Shown here piece by piece: positions 29,885 through 38,668 of a DNA stretch of 64,000 bases. The notes under the pieces were generated by a model that made no database searches, had not been told where the DNA came from, and was given only the letters and a program-made list of their open reading frames with translations. Every line of letters starts with the position of its first letter. The stretch's first letter is position 1. The position numbers were made by a program, and so were the translations under genes. This DNA is from Raineyella antarctica (GTDB lineage Bacteria > Actinomycetota > Actinomycetes > Propionibacteriales > Propionibacteriaceae), in contig NZ_FMYF01000005.1 of the NCBI RefSeq assembly GCF_900092135.1, forward strand, positions 296,505 to 360,504, in the 5' to 3' direction.

Positions 29885-30697
29885 TCAGTCCTTCGTCAGG
29901 GTCCAGTACGTGCTGTCCCCCAACTGCTCGGGGCGTAGCCCGGCAGCGGCCGCCTCCGCCCGCAAAGCCTCCGGGCACAGATGGCGGTATTCGTGCTCGG
30001 TGGTGTCGTCGACCAGTACCCGGTCACCGTCCAGGGTGCGGTAGGTGATCCGCCACAGCATCCGCTCATGGTCGATCACCTGTCCCTCGGTACGGCAGCG
30101 GTAGGTCAGGGCGCCGATCCGGGCGACGGTGAACTCGTACGGCTCGACGTCCTGGGGCCGGGCCGGGGGCTTGAGATCCAGCAGGACGACCCCGCCGACC
30201 GGCAGCCGCCGGGCCAGGTCGGCCAGCAACGCCGATCGCTGGGCGGCATCGAAGTGCCCCAGTACCCCGAACATCACGGCGCCCCCGATCCGGTCGGGCA
30301 GACGGGCCTCGGTGTAGGCCTGCGGCCAGACGGTGATCCGGTCGAACCACTCCGGGTGGTCGGCGACGCGGCCGAGGGCCAGGGCCCTCATCGGGGCGCT
30401 CGGTTCCAGTGCGAACACGGTGAGCTGCGGGTGGTGGTTCAGCATGGTGGCGAAGTTGCGTCCGGATCCGGCGCCCACCTCGAGCACGGGTCTGGCCTCC
30501 GGGCGGAACCTGTCGACCACCGTCCGCAACGCCGCCTGCTGCGCGGCCCGGTCATCGGCGTTGAAGAGGTCGTACGCGCCGGCCGTCACCTCATAGGGGT
30601 CCTGCACGCTGGCCTGCTCGGGCACGCTGTCGGAGTCCTGCACGGTGTCGGAGTCCTGCACGCTTGCCTGGTCGTCCGTGCTGTCGAGGTCGTCCAC
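29885..30697 (-). CDS. SAM-dependent methyltransferase with acidic repeat N-terminus
   Basis: This 270-residue protein has motif I VLEVGAGSGRNFATML near residue 72 and VFALEPSAPMRAL. It also has GGVVLLDLKPPARP, all consistent with a class I methyltransferase. The substrate is unknown. The first 35 residues contain the repeat VQDSDxV in tandem, from a 15-18 bp DNA repeat (about 30600-30670), and may be disordered. An internal start near the conserved DPYEVTAGAYD would remove this repeat. The stop lies 3 bp upstream of the aldehyde dehydrogenase ATG, suggesting the two were co-transcribed. Confidence 0.82.
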   Translation of the reverse strand: MDDLDSTDDQASVQDSDTVQDSDSVPEQASVQDPYEVTAGAYDLFNADDRAAQQAALRTVVDRFRPEARPVLEVGAGSGRNFATMLNHHPQLTVFALEPSAPMRALALGRVADHPEWFDRITVWPQAYTEARLPDRIGGAVMFGVLGHFDAAQRSALLADLARRLPVGGVVLLDLKPPARPQDVEPYEFTVARIGALTYRCRTEGQVIDHERMLWRITYRTLDGDRVLVDDTTEHEYRHLCPEALRAEAAAAGLRPEQLGDSTYWTLTKD

Positions 30698-30767
30698 GCT
30701 GCCGCCCTCCTTGGCTCACCGACGGTCGGGGTCCGACTCCGGCTCGCCGCGGTCCGCAGGAGGGGAG

Positions 30768-32138
30768 TCAGGACGATTCTCCCATGCGGGCGACGAGTTG
30801 CCGATCGGCCACGACCTCCAGATCGGCGTCGAGTTCCTGGCGGGACAGCCGGGGGCCGAGCGCCCCGCACCCGGTGACGAGCACCGCCCCCAGCGCCAGG
30901 AGCGCCACGGGTGCCCCTTGATGCCCCAGCCACTGCTCCAGCGTCGGCAGGTAGTACGGGTAGAGGGCCGGCACCACGATCGACAGCGAGTAGGCCGTCC
31001 CGTACGCGGTGGCCCGGACCGTGGTCGGGAACCGCTCGTTGATGTAGGCCCCCACCGGTCCGTAGGCGGTCACCGTCACGATCTGGAGCGCGGCGGCAGC
31101 GAAGCCTGCGACCACCGCTGACCCTCCCGACCTGATGGTCAGCCACCACAACAGCGGGCCGCCGACGAGCCCGGCCAGGCCCCAGATGACGAAGAAGCGG
31201 CGCCGTCCCAGGGCGGTCGACCAGTGCCCGGCCAGGGCCATCACGACCGCTTGGCCGACCGAGGCGATCGCCATCGCGGTGGCGACCCCGGAGGCCGTCA
31301 GTCCGACGTCGGAGGCCAGCCGGCGGGCCAGCACGATGACCGTCATATTGGTCATGATCCACAGTCCCGACATCAGGCCGAAGACCTGCCAGAAGGGTCC
31401 GGCCCAGCGTCCGGCCAGCACGTCACGCAGTCCCGGGCGCACGCCCGTCGGGGTCGCCGCCACCACCTTGTGCTGCACCGGCGCGTCCGCCACGCGGCGC
31501 GAGTAGTAGACCAGCATCGCCACCGAGGCCAGGGCCCCGGCGAGGAACGACAGCCGCCAGCCCCAGGCCGCGTACGCCTCGGGTCCGAGCACGGTCAGCA
31601 GACCCAGGGTCACCAGCGCGATGGTGGCCTGCGCCGAGGGGGACATGGCCATGATCAGACCGGAGGCCTTGCCCCGCTCCCGGGGGCGCGACCATTCCAT
31701 CGCCAGCGGGATGGCCGAGGTGTACTCCCCCGCCAGGAACACCCCGCCGACAAAGCGCAGCGCGATCACCAGCGCGATCGCCCACATTCCGATCTGCTCG
31801 TGGGTCGGGACCAGCGCGATACCGAGCGTGCATGCAGCCGTGCCGGCGATCGCGACCCGCGTGGTCGACGTACGACCGACGCGGTCGGAGATCCGACCGA
31901 AGATCATCGCGCCCAGTGGACGCCCGATCAGCGTCGCCATCACCACGTACGCGGCTGTCGCGCCGATGGCGCCGTGCCCTGCCAATGACGGCAGGGCCGG
32001 GGCGAGTGCGGTGACGGGCAGGAAGATGTCGAACTGGTCGACGAAGTTGCCCAGGATGCCGCCACGGACGGCGGCCCTGCTCGCCTGGGGCAGGTCCGGT
32101 GCGATCAGCGGGCGGTGCGCGGTCCCGCGGGTGCTCAT
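30768..32138 (-). CDS. MFS transporter (metabolite:H+ symporter type) under a TPP riboswitch
   Basis: This 456-residue protein has 12 predicted membrane segments. The loop-2 motif GRISDRVGRTSTTR and the FVGGVFLAGEYTSAIPLA segment place it in the metabolite:proton symporter group. The ATG at 32138 follows GGAGG by 8 bases and starts MSTRGTAHRPL. Its leader holds a TPP riboswitch, so it very probably imports thiamine or a thiamine precursor, although the family usually carries organic acids. No thiamine enzyme gene is adjacent, so a salvage role is the simplest reading. Confidence 0.88.
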   Translation of the reverse strand: MSTRGTAHRPLIAPDLPQASRAAVRGGILGNFVDQFDIFLPVTALAPALPSLAGHGAIGATAAYVVMATLIGRPLGAMIFGRISDRVGRTSTTRVAIAGTAACTLGIALVPTHEQIGMWAIALVIALRFVGGVFLAGEYTSAIPLAMEWSRPRERGKASGLIMAMSPSAQATIALVTLGLLTVLGPEAYAAWGWRLSFLAGALASVAMLVYYSRRVADAPVQHKVVAATPTGVRPGLRDVLAGRWAGPFWQVFGLMSGLWIMTNMTVIVLARRLASDVGLTASGVATAMAIASVGQAVVMALAGHWSTALGRRRFFVIWGLAGLVGGPLLWWLTIRSGGSAVVAGFAAAALQIVTVTAYGPVGAYINERFPTTVRATAYGTAYSLSIVVPALYPYYLPTLEQWLGHQGAPVALLALGAVLVTGCGALGPRLSRQELDADLEVVADRQLVARMGESS

Positions 32139-32218
32139 GCGGCTGCCTCCGTACGAGCCCGTCGACCGCTCGGGCCGGACGGGGAGCCTTCTTCTAACGG
32201 TGGGATCACGATCATGGT

Positions 32219-32315
32219 GCTCGCTTCCTTCGCCGGCATGACCCGGCCAGGTTCGACGGTCCAGGCGGTGGCGGCCTGTTCTCAGTCCTCTGCCTGAGGG
32301 CTCCCGTGGGATGCG
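32219..32315 (-). promoter_or_regulatory. TPP riboswitch (THI element)
   Basis: On the minus strand the conserved aptamer segments appear in order: ACGGGAGCCC, CTGAGA, CCGTCGAACCTG, CCGGGTCATGCCGG and GCGAAGGAA. The segment GGGAGCC of the aptamer (plus 32299-32305) is perfectly complementary to GGCTCCC downstream (plus 32182-32188), a candidate switching helix before the ribosome binding site. Bound TPP should lower expression of the transporter. Confidence 0.95.
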
Positions 32316-32446
32316 ATCAGGATAGGCCGTTGGCGACCGGTGCTCGCCCGCGTCCCCGAAGTCGGAGTCGTACGGCATGGACCGCAAGCCCGCTGCGGGG
32401 TAACCATGGAAGGGCGATCGCCGACGCCTTAGGTCCAGGAGCCATC

Positions 32447-33100
32447 ATGAGCGAACACGGCATCAGCCACCCGTCGGGCATCACCCCGGGCGAGCTTCCC
32501 GGCGACTCCACCGCTGGGCTGGCGGCCTACCTCTCGGCCGGGATCGGTGTGGTCTCGACCGCCGCCCTGGGCGCCATGTACGCGGTCGAGGTCCCGCGCG
32601 GCGGCCCGTACCGCTTCGGGGCGGTGAACGACTTCACCGGTGGGCTGTTCTTCGCCACGACCATCCCGGCGATCATCCAGGTCCACCGGCGGCTGCCGCG
32701 GAGCCGGGCGAGCCGGATAGGACTGGCGAGCGTCGTCACGGCCTCGGGGGCAGCATCCGCCAGCGGGATCCTGCTCGCGCTCAAGCTGATCCCCTTCGTC
32801 CCCTCCACCGTCGTGACGATGGCCGGGATCATCTCCCAGGCGGCCTGGGTCGCGCTCACCCAGCACCTCCTGCTGCGCCATCCCGGCTACCCGACCGGGC
32901 TTGCCCGCACCGGGCGCGGGATCGGTGTGACGATGGTGGCGGCACTGCCCGTGGTCGCCGCGGGGTACGCGGCGCAGTCCGCGCCGGGCCTGCAGAAAGT
33001 GCTGTACGGGGTCGGTGGCGGTGTCGGAGCCGTGGCGTACATCGGGTGGCCGTTGTGGCTGTTCGCCCTGGGACGGAACCTGCGCCAGGAATCCGACTAG
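32447..33100 (+). CDS. Four-helix membrane protein of unknown function
   Basis: This 217-residue protein has hydrophobic segments near residues 25-50, 60-80, 95-125 and 155-210, and short charged loops. The ATG at 32447 follows AGGTCCAGGAGCC. I do not recognise a family. Its leader diverges from the TPP riboswitch on the other strand. It ends 67 bp before the convergent transglycosylase gene. Confidence 0.7.
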   Translation: MSEHGISHPSGITPGELPGDSTAGLAAYLSAGIGVVSTAALGAMYAVEVPRGGPYRFGAVNDFTGGLFFATTIPAIIQVHRRLPRSRASRIGLASVVTASGAASASGILLALKLIPFVPSTVVTMAGIISQAAWVALTQHLLLRHPGYPTGLARTGRGIGVTMVAALPVVAAGYAAQSAPGLQKVLYGVGGGVGAVAYIGWPLWLFALGRNLRQESD

Positions 33101-33167
33101 CCGGGAATCCTGCCCTGACCCCACCCGCCTTACGCGATCGAACTCCTTGCCCTCAAGGGCACTGCCC

Positions 33168-34523
33168 TCAGGGGCACTGCGAGGCCGAGGGAGTCGGACC
33201 AGGAGTAGGAGTCGGCGAAGGGGACGTCGTGGGGGTGGGCGATGCAGTCGGCACCGGGCACGTCGTCGACGTGGCGGTGGGACTGGTCGTTGCGGTCGGA
33301 CTGGTGGTGGCCGTCGGACTGGTCGTGGCGGTGGGACTCGTCGTTGCGGTCGGACTCGTCGTGGCCGAGGGGTTCGTCGTGGCCGTGGGGCTGGTCGTGG
33401 CCGTCGGACTCGTCGTCGCGGTCGGGCTCGTCGTGGCCGAGGGGCTGGCCTTCGCTGTCGGCGTGGAGGTCGCGGTCGGGGTACTGCTCGCCTTCGCTGT
33501 GGCAGAGGGGCTCGAGGTCGCGGTTGGGCTGGCGGACGGGCTGGCGCTCGGGGACGGCTTCGCGCTGGCGGAGGCGAGCGTCGAGGCGGTGGGGGTCGGG
33601 CTCAGCGGGGTCCGGGAGACGTACGCCGCGCCGAGCGGGATGGTAGGCAGGGAGGCGCCGGTCTCGAAGGCCCGCTTCCAGCCGAGCACCGTGGCCAAGT
33701 AGTCCAGGGAATAGTTGTACGACAGGATCGCCGCGCGCAGGCCGGCGTCGGTGGACAGGTCCCGTCCCCCGACGCACAGGTACCGGGCGGCGGAGGCTGC
33801 TGCGTCGTAGACGTTCTGCGGGTCGGCCTTGCCGTCCCCGTCACCGTCGGTCCCGTACGCCCGCCAGGTGCCGGGGATGAACTGCATCGGGCCGACCGCC
33901 CGGTCCCAGACCGGGTCGCCGTCCAGCGCCCCGCCGTCTGTGTCGTGGATGGCAGCGAAGCCTGCACCGTTGAGGACCGGCCCGTAGACCGCCGGAGTGG
34001 CCCGGTGGTCGGCGGTGATGGCCCGCCCTCGCAGCGACCCGGACTCCACCTGGCCGATCGCGGCGAGCAGGGAGACCGGCAGCTTGCACTGGGTCGGAGC
34101 CGACCGCACCGCGGCGGCGTACGCATCGGCGAGCACACCGGAGACCCCACCGCCCGCACCGGCCGGAGCCGTGAACTCCCGACTGGCGAACGTGGCGCTG
34201 GTCCCCGGGGCAGTCGGGAGCGTGACCTCGACCGTGCCCGTGGCCGGCGGGCGCGAACCGTTCGAGCCCGGGCCGGCGGCGAGCCTGTCGGCGGCCGTCA
34301 ACGGACCGACCGCCAACGTACCGCCCGCCAGCAACGATTCACCCACCTGCGGCGCGGTGCCGGGGATCCGTACGGTCGCGCTGGCCGGCAGGGCCGATAC
34401 CGGCTGCTGGGCGGCCGGAAGCAGTGGCATCGCCCCCCAGGTGAGGACGGACAGCATGACGATGCCGGCGCTGCCCCACCGTCGTCGGCCAGCCCGCAGC
34501 CCGGCCCGCGCCGAGTCCTTCAT
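33168..34523 (-). CDS. Lytic transglycosylase with Thr/Ser/Pro repeat tail
   Basis: This 451-residue secreted protein has a signal-like helix (AGIVMLSVLTWGAMPLL) and a linker, followed by an SLT-type domain at about residues 130-300. Its markers are LLAAIGQVESG with the catalytic Glu, VGPMQFIPGTW and YNYSLDYLATVLGW. It would cleave peptidoglycan to anhydro-muropeptides. The last 140 residues are low-complexity TSPTAT units encoded by an 18-bp repeat (about 33260-33450), probably a cell-wall spacer whose length varies. The ATG at 34523 follows GGGGGAGC. Confidence 0.9.
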   Translation of the reverse strand: MKDSARAGLRAGRRRWGSAGIVMLSVLTWGAMPLLPAAQQPVSALPASATVRIPGTAPQVGESLLAGGTLAVGPLTAADRLAAGPGSNGSRPPATGTVEVTLPTAPGTSATFASREFTAPAGAGGGVSGVLADAYAAAVRSAPTQCKLPVSLLAAIGQVESGSLRGRAITADHRATPAVYGPVLNGAGFAAIHDTDGGALDGDPVWDRAVGPMQFIPGTWRAYGTDGDGDGKADPQNVYDAAASAARYLCVGGRDLSTDAGLRAAILSYNYSLDYLATVLGWKRAFETGASLPTIPLGAAYVSRTPLSPTPTASTLASASAKPSPSASPSASPTATSSPSATAKASSTPTATSTPTAKASPSATTSPTATTSPTATTSPTATTNPSATTSPTATTSPTATTSPTATTSPTATTSPTATSTTCPVPTASPTPTTSPSPTPTPGPTPSASQCP

Positions 34524-34845
34524 CACAGCTCCCCCGATCGCTGCACACTCGGAACGATGCCGGCAACAGGAGCGTCCTCCACGGGCCGGCTGCCATCGGA
34601 CCGAAGCGCTCACCTACAGCGGGAACACATCCGCACGACGATGGTCGGAGCCCCAGGAACTTCGGCGCCTCCAGGCATCGATGAGATGGCGAAACCATAA
34701 CCCCGGACTTCTGAGGACACGCCGGGTGATGCGTATTCACAGCAACTGATCTGCCCGTTGATGCCCACCGTGAGGTGTGTCACATCGGGTGCGGGCTGTG
34801 CTTGATTGAGAGTCTGGGATGGACCGAGGACGAGAGGACATCGCC
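34524..34845. other. Intergenic region between divergent genes
   Basis: These 322 bp lie between the transglycosylase and YihY starts. I see ribosome binding sites at both ends (GGGGGAGC and GAGAGGA) and no conserved RNA motif, tRNA or supported gene. Confidence 0.6.
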
Positions 34846-36099
34846 ATGTCACCCTACGAACCCATCGACGCCACCCTGTCCGCCGCGGACGCACCGCCGC
34901 CGGACAGTGACAAGAAGCCGGACGACCCGCCGAAACTCCACGCCCCCGCCTGGAAGTACGCGTTCCGACGCGCACTCCGGGAGTTCTCGACCGATGGCGG
35001 GACCGACCTGTCCGCCATGCTGACCTACTACACGGTGCTGTCGCTGGCCCCGGCCCTGCTGGCGGTCTTCTCGATCATCTCCCTGGTCCTGGCCAGCAAT
35101 GCAGCCAGCGTCAGCACCCAGGCCGGTGAGCTGGTCGGCCGGTACCTGCCCGCCGACTACCGGGCGCCGGTGGTGGACCTGGTGAACAACGTCACGGCCT
35201 CGCCCGCCGGTGGAGTGGTCGCCCTGGTCATCAGCATCGCCGTCGCCCTGTGGTCCGCCTCCGCGTACGTGAAGGCGTTCTCCCGCTGCATGAACGTCAT
35301 CTACGGCCGTGCGGAGGGCCGCGGGGCGGTGAAGCAGATCGGCACCATGCTGATGGTCACCCTGATCCTGCTCGTCGGCGTGGTCCTGATCCTGGTCTCG
35401 CTCGCCCTCAACCAGGCGTTGGTCTCCGGGGTGTTGGGCCCGATCGCGGGTCCGCTGGGGCTCGGCGGGGCGCTGGACTTCATGCTGCGGACCTTCCTGC
35501 CCGTGTGGGCCTGGGTGAAGTGGCCGGTCATCCTCGCGCTGGTGGTCGTGCTGGTGGCCGTGCTCTACTACTTCACCCCCAACATCCGCCAGCCGAAGTT
35601 CAGCTGGGTGAGCCTGGGGTCGATCGTGGCGATCGTGGGCATTGCGCTCGCCGCGGTGCTGCTGTCCATCTACCTGACCCGCTTCGCGGGCTACAGCTCG
35701 TACGGCGCGATCGGCAGCATGATGGCCCTGCTCTTCGCGCTGTGGGTGTTCAACATCATGCTGCTGCTGGGCGCCGAGGTGGACGCCGAGGTGGAGCGCG
35801 CCCGCGAGCTGCAGGCGGGCTTCGAGGCCGAGGGCAACATCCTGCTGCCCCCGCGCGCCACCGGGCGGGTGGAGAAGATGAAGGAGGTCCGGGACAAGCT
35901 CGAGGCCGAGGGCCGCGAGCTTCGTACGCCCGAGGACGACCAAGCGGGCGGACAGGCGGCCGACCAAGGGGCCGGACAGGCGCCGGGCCCGAACGGGTCC
36001 GGCCCGGCGACCGGCCCCCGCGACGCGGAGCGGCAGGGGGACGGTGCGCCTGCCAAGCTGCGGGCGGAGCAGGAACGGCGGTTCAACGACAGGTCGTGA
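34846..36099 (+). CDS. YihY/BrkB-family membrane protein (copy 1)
   Basis: This 417-residue protein has the YihY core of six membrane helices. Visible markers are AMLTYYTVLSLAPALLAVFS, WSASAYVKAFSRCMNVIYGR, YYFTPN and FALWVFNIMLLLGAEVDAE. A hydrophilic C-terminal tail of about 70 residues is rich in Gln, Gly and Pro. The family was once called ribonuclease BN, but members are integral membrane proteins of unproven function. I chose the ATG at 34846 over 34819 because the upstream GGACGAGAGGACA is shared with copy 2 at the matching distance. Confidence 0.9.
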   Translation: MSPYEPIDATLSAADAPPPDSDKKPDDPPKLHAPAWKYAFRRALREFSTDGGTDLSAMLTYYTVLSLAPALLAVFSIISLVLASNAASVSTQAGELVGRYLPADYRAPVVDLVNNVTASPAGGVVALVISIAVALWSASAYVKAFSRCMNVIYGRAEGRGAVKQIGTMLMVTLILLVGVVLILVSLALNQALVSGVLGPIAGPLGLGGALDFMLRTFLPVWAWVKWPVILALVVVLVAVLYYFTPNIRQPKFSWVSLGSIVAIVGIALAAVLLSIYLTRFAGYSSYGAIGSMMALLFALWVFNIMLLLGAEVDAEVERARELQAGFEAEGNILLPPRATGRVEKMKEVRDKLEAEGRELRTPEDDQAGGQAADQGAGQAPGPNGSGPATGPRDAERQGDGAPAKLRAEQERRFNDRS

Positions 36100-36131
36100 T
36101 CATCGCCGCCTGCCCGAGCGGGCGGCCGATC

Positions 36132-36246
36132 AGGCCGGCCGCCCCCCGGGCTGCGGGTCAGGCCGGCCGCCCCCCGGGCTGCGGGTCAGGCCGGCCGCCC
36201 CGCCGGGCTGCGGGTCAGCGACGGCCGCCCCGCCGGGCTGCGGGTC
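36132..36246. repeat. 28-30 bp tandem repeat, four copies, at the 3' end of the aldo/keto reductase gene
   Basis: Units are 36132-36159, 36160-36187, 36188-36216 and 36217-36246, sharing GGCCGCCCC(G)CCGGGCTGCGGGTC. The last two units lie inside the reductase gene and code for its C-terminal LTRSPAGRPSLTRSPAGRP tail. Confidence 0.85.
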
Positions 36247-37223
36247 AGCGACGGATCGCGTACGACCACGTCCCCGAGGACCTCGTCGATCCGGGTCATC
36301 AGCTCGGCCGGGATGGTGACGTCCGACGCCTTGACGTTCTCGATGATCTGTTCGGGGCGGGAGGCACCGACCAGCGCGGCCGCGACATTGTCGTTCTGCA
36401 GTACCCACGCGATCGCCATCTGGGCCATCGAGATGCCCAGCTCGTCGGCGATGGGGCGCAGGTCCTGTACCCGTTCGACCAGGCCCTCGCGGTCGAGGAA
36501 GCGCCGGACGAAGTCCGCACCGCCCTTCTCGTCTGTCGCGCGACTGCCCGCCGGCAGCGGCGCCCCCGGCTTGTACTTGCCACTCAGTACGCCCTGGGCC
36601 ATCGGCGACCAGACGATCTGCGATATCCCCAGCTCCTGGCAGGTCGGCACCACCTCGGGTTCGATCACCCGCCACAGCATGGAGTACTGCGGCTGGGAGC
36701 TGATGATCCGGAAGCCCATCTGCGTGGCGAGTTCCTGGCCTGCGCGGATCTGCTCGGCCGTCCATTCGGAGACCCCGATGTAGAGGGCCTTGCCCTGCCG
36801 CACCAGGTCACCGAAGGCCTGCATGGTCTCCTCCAGCGGCGTCTCCACGTCGAAGCGGTGGGCCTGGTAGAGGTCGACGTAGTCGGTGCCGAGGCGCCGC
36901 AACGAGCCGTGCGCGGACTCCATGATGTGCTTGCGGGAGAGCCCGCAGTCGTTGTGGCCCTTCGGGCCCGTGGGCCAGTAGACCTTGGTAAAGATCTCGA
37001 GCGACTCGCGCCGCTGGCCCTTGAGGGCCTCGCCGAGAACTTCTTCTGCCACGGTGTTGGCGTACACGTCGGCGGTGTCGAAGGTGGTGATGCCGACGTC
37101 CAGCGCGGCATGCACGCAGGCGGTCGCCGTGTCGTTCTCCACCTGGGAGCCGTGGGTGAGCCAGTTGCCGTACGTGATCTCGGAGATCTTCAGACCGGAA
37201 TTGCCGAGGTAGCGGAACTTCAT
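36186..37223 (-). CDS. Aldo/keto reductase
   Basis: This 345-residue TIM-barrel NADPH reductase is close in pattern to voltage-gated K+ channel beta-subunit-like and YghZ enzymes. The catalytic Asp and Tyr are in FDTADVYANTVAEEVLG, the Lys in IFTKVYW and the His in LYQAHRFD. The cofactor region is VGASRPEQIIENV. The ATG at 37223 gives MKFRYLGNSGLKIS, the usual N-terminus. The last 20 residues are encoded by a tandem repeat and probably do not belong to the fold. It is on the minus strand between the two YihY paralogues. Confidence 0.9.
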   Translation of the reverse strand: MKFRYLGNSGLKISEITYGNWLTHGSQVENDTATACVHAALDVGITTFDTADVYANTVAEEVLGEALKGQRRESLEIFTKVYWPTGPKGHNDCGLSRKHIMESAHGSLRRLGTDYVDLYQAHRFDVETPLEETMQAFGDLVRQGKALYIGVSEWTAEQIRAGQELATQMGFRIISSQPQYSMLWRVIEPEVVPTCQELGISQIVWSPMAQGVLSGKYKPGAPLPAGSRATDEKGGADFVRRFLDREGLVERVQDLRPIADELGISMAQMAIAWVLQNDNVAAALVGASRPEQIIENVKASDVTIPAELMTRIDEVLGDVVVRDPSLTRSPAGRPSLTRSPAGRPA

Positions 37224-37405
37224 GCCTCCGACCCTAGACCTCTCCCCCACCACGACCGGTGGTGGCTGGCCGGACCCGTTCCGGGTTAGCGGCGCCCGAG
37301 GAGGAAGGGTGTGCTGAACTGAGGTCAAGAGGCGTACGCATGCAGGCCGTCGGGCACCTCGTCCCGGCTCCCAGCACCCGGCGCCCACGGACGAGAGGAC
37401 ACGAC

Positions 37406-38605
37406 GTGTCATCCCACGAGTCGATCGACGCGACGCTGGCTGCCGTCGATGCTCCGGTCCCGACCGGGCAGGGCAGATCTGGTCACCGGCCGAGGCTCGG
37501 GCGCCCCGGCTGGGCGTACGCACTGAGGCGTGCCCTGAAGGAGTTCTCGGTGGACAATGGGCCCTACCTGTCCGCCATGTTGACGCACTTCACCGTGCTC
37601 TCCTTGTCCCCCATCCTGCTGGCGATCTTCTCCGTCGCCTCGCTGATCCTGACCCGTAATGCCGAGACCGTGGCCTCGCTGGTGGCGGACCTGACGACGC
37701 GGTACGTGCCCGCCGACTACCGGGGCCTGGTGGTGGGCCTGGTCAGCATGATCACGGGTTCGGCCACCGGCGGTGCGATCGCGCTGTTGATCGCCCTCGC
37801 CACCGCGGTGTGGTCCGCATCCGGCTACGTCACGGCGTTTTCCCACTGCTTGAACACCCTCTACGGCCGCGCGGAGGGTCGTGGCATGTTGCGGCTGACC
37901 GTCACCATGTTGCTGGTATCGCTGGTGACACTGTCAGGGGTCGTGCTCATCCTGCTCTCGCTCGCCCTGAACGCACCCCTGGTCTCCGGCCTGCTGGGCC
38001 CCGTCGCCGAGCCGCTGGGCCTGACCGCGCAGCTGGACTTCCTGCTGACGACCTTCCTGCCGATCTGGGCCTGGGTGAAATGGCTCGTCGTCCTCGTGCT
38101 GGTGATCGCGCTCGTGGCGGTGCTCTTCTACTTCACCCCCAATGTTCAAAAGCCGAGGTTCACCTGGCTCAGCCCCGGCTCCGTCGTGGCCATCATCGGT
38201 ATCGCGGCAGCCGGCGGGCTGCTGTGGACGTACCTGACCCGGTTCGCCGGCTACAGCCTGTACGGGGCCGTCAGCGCCGGGATCGCCCTCTTGTTCGCAC
38301 TCTGGCTCATCAACACGATGCTGCTGCTGGGTGCCGAGGTCGACGTAGAACTCGAGCGCGCCCGCGAGCTCCAGGCCGGGATCGAAGCCGAGAGCATGAT
38401 CCAGCTGCCGCCACGGAGCACCGCCAAGGCGGAGAAGATGAAGCAGTCCCGGGACCGACTGGAGTCGAGAGGCCGCGAGCTGCGCCTCTCCCACCCCCAG
38501 GGCGATCCTACGGACGACTCGGACGCCTCGCCGCCCACCGGGACAGAAGGATCGGACCAGGGCGGGACACGACGGGAGTCCTCCGAGGACAGCGCGGAAG
38601 CCTAG
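37406..38605 (+). CDS. YihY/BrkB-family membrane protein (copy 2)
   Basis: This 399-residue protein is collinear with copy 1. AMLTHFTVLSLSPILLAIFS, WSASGYVTAFSHCLNTLYGR, FYFTPN and FALWLINTMLLLGAEVDVE align position by position. The GTG start at 37406 follows GGACGAGAGGACA, identical to the sequence before copy 1, and both begin with a Ser-rich stretch then IDATLxAxDAP. The Lys/Asp-rich tail differs between copies. The pair probably arose by duplication, with the reductase gene between them. Confidence 0.9.
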   Translation: MSSHESIDATLAAVDAPVPTGQGRSGHRPRLGRPGWAYALRRALKEFSVDNGPYLSAMLTHFTVLSLSPILLAIFSVASLILTRNAETVASLVADLTTRYVPADYRGLVVGLVSMITGSATGGAIALLIALATAVWSASGYVTAFSHCLNTLYGRAEGRGMLRLTVTMLLVSLVTLSGVVLILLSLALNAPLVSGLLGPVAEPLGLTAQLDFLLTTFLPIWAWVKWLVVLVLVIALVAVLFYFTPNVQKPRFTWLSPGSVVAIIGIAAAGGLLWTYLTRFAGYSLYGAVSAGIALLFALWLINTMLLLGAEVDVELERARELQAGIEAESMIQLPPRSTAKAEKMKQSRDRLESRGRELRLSHPQGDPTDDSDASPPTGTEGSDQGGTRRESSEDSAEA

Positions 38606-38620
38606 CGCTCTCGCCCGGAC

Positions 38621-38650
38621 CCTGACCCTGACCCTGACCCTGACCCTGAT
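38621..38650. repeat. Hexamer tandem repeat CCTGAC
   Basis: Four CCTGAC units and a final CCTGAT lie in the 63-bp gap between copy 2 of YihY and the next gene. Confidence 0.9.
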
Positions 38651-38668
38651 CGACGGTATTTTCCGGGC

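Noticed and set aside
33046..33702. Plus-strand ORF with repeated VGLVVA hydrophobic units
   Set aside because: It is the antisense of the TSPTAT repeat in the transglycosylase gene; no ribosome binding site and no other support.
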